The notes: generated from the sequence alone by a model not told the origin. Shown: positions 1-5,906, counted from the first letter of the stretch. The stretch: 11,301 nucleotides of DNA from Bacillota bacterium (GCA_023396795.1 JAEWUY010000010.1:1-11301), one strand, 5' to 3'. Translations and numbers: made by a program.

Positions 1-108
1 CTTGTAAAGTGAATTCGCATTAGCAAAATACTTCTCAGAAGCTAAATTGAAGTACGATAAAACGCGGGAATCAGTTTTGGTTGTCGCGCTATAGTCAAGG
101 TAAATCAC
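1..108 (-). CDS. Cysteine desulfurase (NifS/IscS-like, class V aminotransferase), N-terminal fragment
   Basis: This is the 5' end of a gene that leaves the window at its left edge; exactly 36 codons are visible. The peptide opens VIYLDYSATTKTDSRVL and continues to NANSLYK. This matches the N-terminus of NifS/IscS-type PLP enzymes (YLDxxATT...VL......GNPSSxH), which take sulfur from cysteine as an enzyme-bound persulfide for Fe-S cluster and thio-cofactor synthesis. The start is GTG at 108, chosen because GGAGA (115-119) lies 6 nt upstream and family homology begins at the next residues. The PLP lysine and persulfide cysteine lie outside the window, so activity cannot be judged. The gene has its own promoter after the mrp terminator. 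The neighbouring mrp gene supports an Fe-S role; a tRNA-thiolation desulfurase remains possible. Confidence 0.85.
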   Translation of the reverse strand, partial: MIYLDYSATTKTDSRVLSYFNLASEKYFANANSLYK

Positions 109-132
109 GATGTTTCTCCAAAGTTATTTATA

Positions 133-141
133 ATTATAACA
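133..141 (-). promoter_or_regulatory. Extended -10 promoter of the cysteine desulfurase gene
   Basis: Read on the minus strand, positions 141-133 give TGTTATAAT, a perfect extended -10 (TGn plus TATAAT). No good -35 is seen 16-18 nt upstream, as is usual for extended -10 promoters. The predicted start near 126 leaves about an 18-nt leader containing GGAGA before the GTG at 108. The same 9-mer recurs at 5317-5325. Confidence 0.6.
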
Positions 142-159
142 CAAATAAAAAGTATCTTT

Positions 160-193
160 TTCTATAAAAGAGACCCGCTTTTGCGAGTCTCTT
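160..193 (-). terminator. Rho-independent terminator of mrp
   Basis: A hairpin lies 10 nt beyond the mrp stop. The outer arms 168-174 and 187-193 form 7 bp (AAGAGAC/GTCTCTT). After one mismatch the arms CGC/GCG add 3 bp around a 4-nt loop. On the minus strand the stem ends in CTTTTAT, a short U-rich tail. It separates mrp from the cysteine desulfurase gene. Confidence 0.75.
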
Positions 194-203
194 ACACATA
201 TAA

Positions 204-1034
204 TTATAGCTTTTCGAGTACTTCAGGGATTTTATCGAGCCAGTTGCCTTTGAAAAGTTCGAGTAGACCTAAATCAGAGACGCTTGATAAATGAGGATCG
301 ATGGGAATTTTGGCCAACACTCTTAAATTATATTCCGAAGCAATTTCATCGATGTGACTTGCTCCGAAAATTTGATAATCCTTGCCATTATCTGGACAAT
401 GGAAATAAGACATATTTTCGACAATTCCAATAATTGGAATGTTCATCATCTGCGCCATCTTGACAGCTTTGCTGACAATCATCGAAGCAAGCTCTTGAGG
501 AGACGTGACAACAACGATGCCGTCTACCGGTAATGATTGGAATGTTGTTAAAGCAACGTCCCCTGTTCCCGGGGGCATATCTATAAACATAAAATCGATA
601 TCTTTCCAAATAACATCAGACCAAAAAGTTTTGACCATGTTTCCGATAATTGGACCACGCCAAATAACGGGATCAGTAACGTTATCGAGTAAAAGGTTAA
701 TTGACATAACATCAATACCGGTTTTTGTGGTTAAAGGCATAATTCCTAAGTCATTAGCGTAAGCTTTTTCTTTCAAACCGAACAATTTAGGGATAGAAGG
801 ACCGGTAATATCAGCATCTAAAATTGCAACCTTATATTCAAGGCGCCTCATTAATACAGCAAGCATTGAGGTAACAATCGATTTACCAACGCCACCCTTG
901 CCACTAATGACACCGATAACTTTTTTAACTGTGCTGTGCTCGTTTAGTTTAGCCGCAAAGTCAACTTGCTCATCGGTTCTTTCTTCGCATGTTTCTCCAC
1001 AACTACTGCAGTCATGACTACATTCTTTTTCCAT
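204..1034 (-). CDS. mrp: Mrp/Nbp35-type P-loop Fe-S cluster carrier ATPase
   Basis: 276 residues. A cysteine-rich N-terminus (C5, C9, C12, C16; CxxxCxxCxxxC) precedes the deviant Walker A SGKGGVGKS at residues 44-52. MPPGTGD and VVTSPQ further on are typical of the MinD/Mrp class, as is ENMSYF near the C-terminus. Family members bind a labile [4Fe-4S] cluster between subunits and pass it to apo-enzymes in an ATP-dependent way. The usual C-terminal CxxC after ENMSYF reads CPDNG here, so only the first cysteine remains; bridging would have to use that residue or the N-terminal set. The frame is open for 14 codons upstream, but the start at 1034 is preferred because GCGGAGA lies 6 nt before it and the upstream codons are basic and unlike the family. 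A promoter and a terminator flank it, so it is probably monocistronic, between a cysteine desulfurase and the Fe-S enzyme NrdG. Confidence 0.93.
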   Translation of the reverse strand: MEKECSHDCSSCGETCEERTDEQVDFAAKLNEHSTVKKVIGVISGKGGVGKSIVTSMLAVLMRRLEYKVAILDADITGPSIPKLFGLKEKAYANDLGIMPLTTKTGIDVMSINLLLDNVTDPVIWRGPIIGNMVKTFWSDVIWKDIDFMFIDMPPGTGDVALTTFQSLPVDGIVVVTSPQELASMIVSKAVKMAQMMNIPIIGIVENMSYFHCPDNGKDYQIFGASHIDEIASEYNLRVLAKIPIDPHLSSVSDLGLLELFKGNWLDKIPEVLEKL

Positions 1035-1040
1035 AAATAT

Positions 1041-1047
1041 TCTCCGC
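1041..1047 (-). promoter_or_regulatory. Ribosome binding site deciding the mrp start
   Basis: GCGGAGA on the minus strand ends 6 nt before the ATG at 1034. It supports that start over an in-frame ATG 14 codons upstream (1076), which lies too close to the -10 box at 1065-1070 to be transcribed with a ribosome binding site. Confidence 0.7.
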
Positions 1048-1064
1048 TTAAATTTGCGCTTTAA

Positions 1065-1092
1065 ATTATACACCAATTAATGCAAACATTAA
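1065..1092 (-). promoter_or_regulatory. Promoter of mrp with an inverted repeat over the -35
   Basis: The -10 is a perfect TATAAT (1070-1065, minus). Sixteen nt upstream is a weak -35, TTAATG (1092-1087). The predicted start is near 1058, giving a leader of about 24 nt. The -35 is one arm of the inverted repeat TTAATG-N4-CATTAA (1077-1092), which fills the spacer and could be an operator. Confidence 0.6.
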
Positions 1093-1126
1093 GCGGTGAC
1101 GCTTTTAACTATAAAATATGATCTAT

Positions 1127-1810
1127 TTAGTGGCTTTTTGCGTTGTTTTCTTCTTCGTCGTAAATAAAATCATTAACCTCATAAATAACCGACTTACTGT
1201 AACGCTTGTTCAATTGATTAACAAATTGCTGATTTTCATCAAATGCACTATCACTTAAAAAGGGGTACTTAACACTGCGTACTTTGCTAAATCCTTGATC
1301 GTTTTCGATGACAAATTCAATCGCGTTTATTAACTTGGTGAATAATGATAAATCATGAACTTTGATTCCGAGTGTTAACTCGATTAAATCGAGATCATCA
1401 AGGCTCAAAAGGTGATAGGGCAATTTCATATCTATATGAAACCCATCTATAAGATGTAGCTTATTAAGCTCGACCATTTTTGAATAATTTGTGCCATTTG
1501 TGTAGACAATAATTGGTTTATCAGAAACCTGGCGAACGGCTTGCAAATCCTCAATCAAATCTTGAAGCGGGGCATTAAGAAATTCTCCGCCGCTAAAGAT
1601 GATATATTCAAATAAATCTTTTTGCCTAATAAGGTAATTAATTACATCAGAAATAGAATATGTTTGTTTATGTTTGGTGGCTATCAATTCTTTATAGTTA
1701 AAACAATGAAAACAATGAAAAGAGCATCCTGTTAATGCGTGCACTAAAAGTGCGGGATGCCCTGGAATTTCGCTAAGAGTTAAGAGAAGATTTTTATAAT
1801 ACCGGATCAT
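1127..1810 (-). CDS. nrdG: Anaerobic ribonucleotide reductase activating protein (radical SAM, NrdG-type)
   Basis: 227 residues. The radical-SAM cluster motif C29-x3-C33-x2-C36 sits in TGCSFHCFHCFNY. It is followed by SGGE at residues 73-76 (SAM binding), YTNGT near 103-107 and DGFHIDMKLPY near 122-132. The last echoes the MDIKAP segment of NrdG2-type activases (TIGR02495 class). The [4Fe-4S]/SAM centre makes a 5'-deoxyadenosyl radical that abstracts hydrogen from the glycine of NrdD. The gene begins inside the end of nrdD, overlapping it by 17 nt, which suggests translational coupling. The start at 1810 is chosen because AAGGTG (1817-1822) lies 6 nt upstream and homology begins there. The frame stays open for 40 more codons upstream, but that stretch is only the nrdD tail read in another frame. 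Pairing with nrdD makes the role nearly certain. Confidence 0.93.
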   Translation of the reverse strand: MIRYYKNLLLTLSEIPGHPALLVHALTGCSFHCFHCFNYKELIATKHKQTYSISDVINYLIRQKDLFEYIIFSGGEFLNAPLQDLIEDLQAVRQVSDKPIIVYTNGTNYSKMVELNKLHLIDGFHIDMKLPYHLLSLDDLDLIELTLGIKVHDLSLFTKLINAIEFVIENDQGFSKVRSVKYPFLSDSAFDENQQFVNQLNKRYSKSVIYEVNDFIYDEEENNAKSH

Positions 1811-3737
1811 CGGTGTCACCTTCACGGAAGCGCCGACGCTGAGCCCAATCGAAACGGCGAGCTTTACTCCAGAAGTTATAATCGCCTTTATAATAACCTT
1901 TTTCGTTAATTTTGATATTCTTGCGAGCAATCATGCGAACATAACCGATGACACGACTATAAGTGCCAATATCTGTGCCATGACAAGATGGGCATTCGGT
2001 GACATTGAGGGCATCGGTAGCCATCAGCGTTTGTCCACAGGATAAACAGCTACTGACGGTTGGAGATAAAGTAATATAGTTAATTGGCTTTCTAAACAAT
2101 CTTTCAATATACTTCGCCAAGATTTCGGGCTCGATTTTTGATTCAATAAAGTGATGTAAAATCGATCCAGATGTTGCGTAACCTTGGAACTCAGCCGCAT
2201 TTTCAATCTGTTTAGTGAAATCTGGTTCGCTAAAGGGCAACATACAACCCGAAGTTAGAAAAACATTATCGGCTTCGCCTTGAACAAAAATCTTACGACC
2301 TTGTTTTTCGGCCCATTTAACATCATTACGGGCTAGTTTAATGCCGGCATTTTCTGCTGGAGCGTATTCAATACCACACGCCACACGGTCGCGAACGATG
2401 AAGTCATCGACAATACTCGACATATATTGCATTAGTTCATGGGCATACATTTTACCTCGAGGATCGTTCATGCCTAACGGAAAACCAACATTAATCAAGC
2501 CCTCGTGCATACCGGTAACAGCAAAAACATTAAAGTAATTTTTAAGGTTTTTATTAAACGCGAAAAAGGTTGGATAAAGTTCTTTGTGATCTTCGACCCA
2601 TTTGCGTTTTGCTAAATGGCCTTCTTCCATAACTTCCATGTATTCACGAATCTTTTCTCTTAATAATTGTTCATCATGTCCAAACTCAATCAACATGCGG
2701 TTCATATTAAGATTCAATACTTGAATAGCGCCGACATTACCGACCGAGGAACCAAAGATTCCACCGCCAAGGCGAGAAAGAAGACCAAGATTAATATTCA
2801 AGCGGCAGCACAAACTACGAGAAACAGCTGGATCTTTGGCTTTAATAAGTGGATTTAAATTTTTGTAGTAAGGATCTTCAAAAGCCTGTGTACGGAAGTT
2901 TTCAAAATAAACACCACCCCAAGCATACATTTTTTCTAGAAGCATTAAAAAGACAGGATTATGATAGTTAAAATTATCATCGATTTGAACAGTAATTAAT
3001 GGGAAAGTAAGGGGGATGCCCTTATTGGTGCCTTTAGCCATCGCCGAAATAAAAGCTACGTTAACACGATCAAAGTATGAGGCAGGGATGTCGCAATAAC
3101 GATATTCGCGAGCTTCACCACCGACAACCACGTATTCTTCCTTGATGTCTTCAGAAGGCTTGCCAAATTCTAAGGTACAATTTGAGAAAGCTGATTCTGA
3201 ACCAGCACGTAACGGTAAATTGAGTTCATAAATGAGTTGATACATGAGTCTAGTAAGTAGTTTGTCAGAATAATCAACGCCTCTGAGTTCTTCATCATAA
3301 AGATAGGAAGCTAAAATTGTTGTCATTTGTGCGAGCATGACCGCTCCAGAGACTTGTTGACTCATCAAGGTAACGATATTACTAAAATGGCGAATCAGCG
3401 TAAAAAGGGAGCTGGCAGCATCCGATTCGAGCATATTTTTCGCAAGACTTGGAATACCGCGCATTGCCACATCGCGACACGAGATGGATTGGCAATAAGA
3501 ACTTAGTTGCTTATCATGAATATAAACAACGCCATCCTCATAAAGATCAACCAACTTTTTAGGAAGAATATTTGTCATTAAATATTCTTCTTCAGCACGA
3601 TTGGAGAGATTTTTACGTAGTAAAGGAAGCGAATAAACAAAATTGCTATTCTCTCTTTTTAAATAATCGGCTCGTTTGTCGTCATCGTTTCCGATAAACT
3701 TATCAATTAATTCGTTCGTCGTTTTAAACATTCCCAT
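1794..3737 (-). CDS. nrdD: Anaerobic (class III) ribonucleoside-triphosphate reductase
   Basis: 647 residues. NrdD reduces ribonucleotides to deoxyribonucleotides without oxygen, using a glycyl radical. The glycyl-radical loop is RVIGY, with the radical on G598. It is preceded by a four-cysteine zinc site (C564, C567, C582, C585). SLCCRL near residues 308-313 holds the likely substrate-radical cysteine (C310 or C311). It is followed by GGGIFGSS and EYAPAENAGIKLAR (457-470), both typical of the family. The protein lacks the roughly 90-residue N-terminal ATP-cone of enzymes such as E. coli NrdD, so dATP/ATP activity control through a cone is not expected. The tail after the radical glycine is 49 residues, rich in aromatic and basic residues. 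GGAGG lies 8 nt before the ATG at 3737; a second in-frame ATG two codons later is less well placed. It forms an operon with nrdG. Confidence 0.96.
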   Translation of the reverse strand: MGMFKTTNELIDKFIGNDDDKRADYLKRENSNFVYSLPLLRKNLSNRAEEEYLMTNILPKKLVDLYEDGVVYIHDKQLSSYCQSISCRDVAMRGIPSLAKNMLESDAASSLFTLIRHFSNIVTLMSQQVSGAVMLAQMTTILASYLYDEELRGVDYSDKLLTRLMYQLIYELNLPLRAGSESAFSNCTLEFGKPSEDIKEEYVVVGGEAREYRYCDIPASYFDRVNVAFISAMAKGTNKGIPLTFPLITVQIDDNFNYHNPVFLMLLEKMYAWGGVYFENFRTQAFEDPYYKNLNPLIKAKDPAVSRSLCCRLNINLGLLSRLGGGIFGSSVGNVGAIQVLNLNMNRMLIEFGHDEQLLREKIREYMEVMEEGHLAKRKWVEDHKELYPTFFAFNKNLKNYFNVFAVTGMHEGLINVGFPLGMNDPRGKMYAHELMQYMSSIVDDFIVRDRVACGIEYAPAENAGIKLARNDVKWAEKQGRKIFVQGEADNVFLTSGCMLPFSEPDFTKQIENAAEFQGYATSGSILHHFIESKIEPEILAKYIERLFRKPINYITLSPTVSSCLSCGQTLMATDALNVTECPSCHGTDIGTYSRVIGYVRMIARKNIKINEKGYYKGDYNFWSKARRFDWAQRRRFREGDTDDPVL

Positions 3738-3781
3738 AAAACAATCCTCCCTAAAATAGTTTTAACGGTTGTAAAATTAGT

Positions 3782-3852
3782 GACGACAATTTGGCCAAAA
3801 TGGGTGCGGAAAAAACTATCGTTTGATATATCTTTTTCTTCTATGTGTCGTC
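3782..3852 (-). promoter_or_regulatory. nrdD mRNA leader: 7-bp inverted repeat and a central palindrome
   Basis: GACGACA (3782-3788) is the exact reverse complement of TGTCGTC (3846-3852). The 57-nt interval contains, next to one arm, the perfect 10-bp palindrome TTTGGCCAAA (3790-3799). Both lie downstream of the predicted nrdD promoter. They could form a long-range stem in the leader RNA or a DNA operator. No known riboswitch architecture is recognised, so the function is unknown. Confidence 0.35.
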
Positions 3853-3889
3853 GTTATGCTTATGAAGATTTGGCGTCTTCGTATTACAT

Positions 3890-3918
3890 AGTATAGGCAC
3901 TTTTTAGCATCTTAACAA
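3890..3918 (-). promoter_or_regulatory. Sigma-A-type promoter of nrdDG
   Basis: On the minus strand, TTGTTA (3918-3913) and TATACT (3895-3890) are separated by exactly 17 nt and match the vegetative consensus at 4/6 and 5/6 positions. The predicted start is near 3883, leaving an unusually long leader of about 145 nt before nrdD. Confidence 0.65.
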
Positions 3919-4020
3919 GGCAATTTTCTAGGCAAAATTAGTAAACAACAAAATACCTTCGATGCCATCGGTAAAAACAATAAAAAAATAATTTTTGAAC
4001 ATGTAGTTGACCTTTTTTAT

Positions 4021-4081
4021 AAGGAAAAAAGCCGAACGCATATTCACCTATTTGAAAAATATTATATTTATATATGCGTTC
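4021..4081 (-). terminator. Candidate terminator after the alanine dehydrogenase-like gene
   Basis: GAACGCATAT (4034-4043) and ATATGCGTTC (4072-4081) form a perfect 10-bp stem. On the minus strand it is followed by GGC and six T residues (4030-4025). The loop is long (28 nt), AT-rich and has a small internal AAATA/TATTT fold. It lies 66 nt past the upstream stop. Terminator is the simplest reading, though the loop is longer than usual. Confidence 0.6.
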
Positions 4082-4146
4082 AAAATATTAATCTGCGCAT
4101 ATATCGAAATGCTTTAAAAAGGAAATAGTCCGACTAAATCATTTAG

Positions 4147-5256
4147 TTATTTCTTCGTTGCCTCGCGTTGACGAGTATAAGGCCACTTCGAGTCGCGGTT
4201 TTGGAATGTTAAAATTTCGAGTTTTTTAATCACTCCTTTTTCCACATCTACAGCCTTTTCTAAAACTCTATTGCCTAGATAAGTATCATGATTCAAAATG
4301 TGTCTTAAAAACGGAAACAAAGCCCGGCTAATTTCAAATGACGCAGCTTCATAAAAATAGCTGGGACTATGATTTACGCCGTAATAAACAACCTTCCCAA
4401 CGTGAAAAATAGGCTTATCGAATGATGTTGGTCGCGCAAACTCAAAACCCATACCTTCGTCACAACTGACATCAATAATTAAAAAGCGATGATCAATCAT
4501 TAAAGCCTCGTTCCGACTTAAAAAGGTTTTTGGTTTTAAAGGATTTTGCAAAATGCAATTGACAATAATGTCATATTCCCTCAACTCTTCAAAGGCAGGG
4601 TTTCCTTCCATCATAACTAAACCATCTATTACTTGATATTTTTTAAAGGTTAATCGAGGGTTGTCGGTTTTAATTTGCGAACGACTGCGTCGCGAATAAA
4701 CGCTGATTTGTTCAGCGCCCAATCCCATTAAGGCTTTTATCGCCCCTTTTCCGGTTGAACCATAGCCAATAACAGCAACTTTCTTATCACTCCCGTATGA
4801 TCCAGCCGTCATTCCCGCTAAGGTCAATCCATGAATTACAGAAGCATAGCCAGCCAATTCGTTATTGCGATGAAAAACATGCGCGCCCTTTTCGTTATCG
4901 TGCCAGTCAAACATATTTTCCCAGGCAATCAAAGTCAGTTTCTTTTTGATGGCAACATCAACGATGCCCGGTGTTTGCACCGAATGAGGCCATCCCCATA
5001 TAATTTGCTCATTTTTAAATAAAGGATAATCGTTGCGAACAGGTTTGGGAAGAATGAGCAGATCAGCAAGATTAAAAACTTCTTCTCTTGAAGATATATT
5101 CAATAACTGAGTATCGAATGATTCGAGACCAGGATAGCCTTCTTCGAAAATAATTTGTTGAAGTTGGTGGGGTTTTAGTTGCTTTAAATGCTTTATATGC
5201 ACTGGATAACGTCGTTCATTTCTCTTTTTCGAAGAGTGAATTAAACCGATTTTCAT
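4147..5256 (-). CDS. Alanine dehydrogenase / N5-(carboxyethyl)ornithine synthase-like NAD(P)-dependent oxidoreductase
   Basis: 369 residues with the two-domain layout of the AlaDH/PNT family. An N-terminal catalytic domain opens MKIGLIHSSKKRNERRYP. Then LPKPVR (K71) and GWPH (H91) stand where AlaDH has its pyruvate-binding lysine and catalytic histidine. A Rossmann domain has GYGSTGKG at 164-171. IIDVSCDEGMG (about 260-270) corresponds to the IDxAxDQGG segment, with D266 at the catalytic Asp position. VVYYGVNHSPS resembles both AlaDH (HYAVANMPG) and lactococcal N5-(carboxyethyl)ornithine synthase (YYYVVPNTPS). The ERRYP opening and the C-terminal part look closer to the carboxyethyl-amino-acid synthases, which reductively join pyruvate to an amino-acid side-chain amine. 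Substrate choice cannot be settled from sequence. AAAGGGGGAGG lies just before the ATG. The gene follows the heliorhodopsin gene and has its own extended -10. Confidence 0.8.
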   Translation of the reverse strand: MKIGLIHSSKKRNERRYPVHIKHLKQLKPHQLQQIIFEEGYPGLESFDTQLLNISSREEVFNLADLLILPKPVRNDYPLFKNEQIIWGWPHSVQTPGIVDVAIKKKLTLIAWENMFDWHDNEKGAHVFHRNNELAGYASVIHGLTLAGMTAGSYGSDKKVAVIGYGSTGKGAIKALMGLGAEQISVYSRRSRSQIKTDNPRLTFKKYQVIDGLVMMEGNPAFEELREYDIIVNCILQNPLKPKTFLSRNEALMIDHRFLIIDVSCDEGMGFEFARPTSFDKPIFHVGKVVYYGVNHSPSYFYEAASFEISRALFPFLRHILNHDTYLGNRVLEKAVDVEKGVIKKLEILTFQNRDSKWPYTRQREATKK

Positions 5257-5285
5257 ATGCCTCCCCCTTTCAAATTGTTTCTATT

Positions 5286-5316
5286 AATAGAAAAGCACCA
5301 CTAAGTTAGTGATGCT
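5286..5316 (-). terminator. Rho-independent terminator of the heliorhodopsin gene
   Basis: Arms 5294-5304 and 5306-5316 pair over 10 bp, with one G-U pair in the RNA and a 3-nt loop. On the minus strand they are followed by TTTTCTATT. The hairpin lies about 40 nt beyond the stop at 5355. Confidence 0.8.
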
Positions 5317-5325
5317 ATTATAACA
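5317..5325 (-). promoter_or_regulatory. Extended -10 promoter of the alanine dehydrogenase-like gene, abutting a terminator
   Basis: TGTTATAAT (5325-5317, minus) is a perfect extended -10 with no clear -35. The predicted start near 5310 falls inside the upstream arm of the terminator hairpin (5294-5316). Transcripts from here would lack the full hairpin and escape it, while read-through RNA from the heliorhodopsin gene would fold it. The leader to the ATG at 5256 is about 54 nt. Confidence 0.55.
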
Positions 5326-5354
5326 TTTAATAGTATTTTCTAGAAATTGGGCAA

Positions 5355-5906
5355 TTAGGCTGGTTGCATGGCGCCAAACAAAACGAGCCAAGCAAGAATT
5401 GATTTGGCGACTAACGAAAGAATAATATATACTCTTTCGCCATATAGGTAATTAGCCCATTTACCAACTTTCAAATATTGAAGAATCATGTTAACTGGGA
5501 AAGTGTTGAAAGCCACAAAGTATGTACCGACAATAGCCCATACAAACCAACGGAAGCGGTTGATACCTTTGCCTAAGTCACTTTCATAAATGCGATAGGT
5601 AGCATTAGGTAATGAGATAAGCGCATGTGCGCCTGACGAAATGAAAAGAAAGACAGAAACTAAGACACCAAAAGGAAGAGCAAACAGGAGTTTTGACTGG
5701 ACGACCAAGATTTGTTGTAACGGATCATAGGTAATGTAGAACTGAACGATGTCGGGTTGAAATTCAGCGATTTTCTGAATGACGGTACCCGCTAGAATAA
5801 CCATGGCAATAGCTTGAACGAGATGTAAAATTCCCATGATTAGGTTGAAGCGACGTAGCCGATTCATTTCAGTTGTGCCCCGCATGAAGGCAAAGTAATT
5901 TTCCAT
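5355..5906 (-). CDS. Heliorhodopsin, internally shortened (four predicted helices)
   Basis: 183 residues; typical heliorhodopsins have about 250 and seven helices. Visible parts: TM1 at about 20-40 (FNLIMGILHLVQAIAMVI), TM2 at about 72-99, the pre-TM3 motif NRFRW (116-120), then directly WAIVGTYFVAFNTFPVNM of TM6, the loop GKWANYLYGERVY, and TM7 with LSLVAKS. K168 in S164-xxx-K168 is the retinal Schiff-base lysine of the family. The C-terminal 60 residues are near-canonical, so recognition is firm. About 70 residues expected between FRW and TM6 are missing: most of TM3, TM4, TM5 and the start of TM6. They include the counterion Glu that normally follows FRWx; here FVW follows. AAGGAGA (5914-5920) is 7 nt before the ATG, and no stop or frameshift is seen. 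Heliorhodopsins bind retinal in inverted orientation and act as light sensors or regulators; photochemistry of this form is doubtful. No retinal-synthesis gene is in the window. Confidence 0.88.
   Translation of the reverse strand: MENYFAFMRGTTEMNRLRRFNLIMGILHLVQAIAMVILAGTVIQKIAEFQPDIVQFYITYDPLQQILVVQSKLLFALPFGVLVSVFLFISSGAHALISLPNATYRIYESDLGKGINRFRWFVWAIVGTYFVAFNTFPVNMILQYLKVGKWANYLYGERVYIILSLVAKSILAWLVLFGAMQPA

Larger units (their letters stand above)
3738..4146. other. 409-nt intergenic region upstream of nrdD (no gene)
   Basis: No coding signal was found. Read leftward, it holds a candidate terminator of the upstream oxidoreductase gene (4021-4081), a short palindrome CGATGCCATCG (3960-3970), the nrdD promoter (3890-3918) and an nrdD leader of about 145 nt. 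The leader contains a 7-bp inverted repeat and the palindrome TTTGGCCAAA. The stretch 3919-4020 is AT-rich with nothing else I can name. Confidence 0.7.

Noticed and set aside
1096..1109. Terminator after nrdG (AAGCG-TCAC-CGCTT)
   Set aside because: A 5-bp stem without a U-tract; too weak to call.
1811..1930. Longer nrdG start 40 codons upstream
   Set aside because: The extra residues are the nrdD tail in another frame and lie outside the family; the start at 1810 has a good ribosome binding site.
3883..3902. Possible NrdR box (ACATAGTATAGG) at the nrdD promoter
   Set aside because: Only the first half resembles the NrdR consensus, and no second box lies at the expected spacing of about 31 bp on either side.
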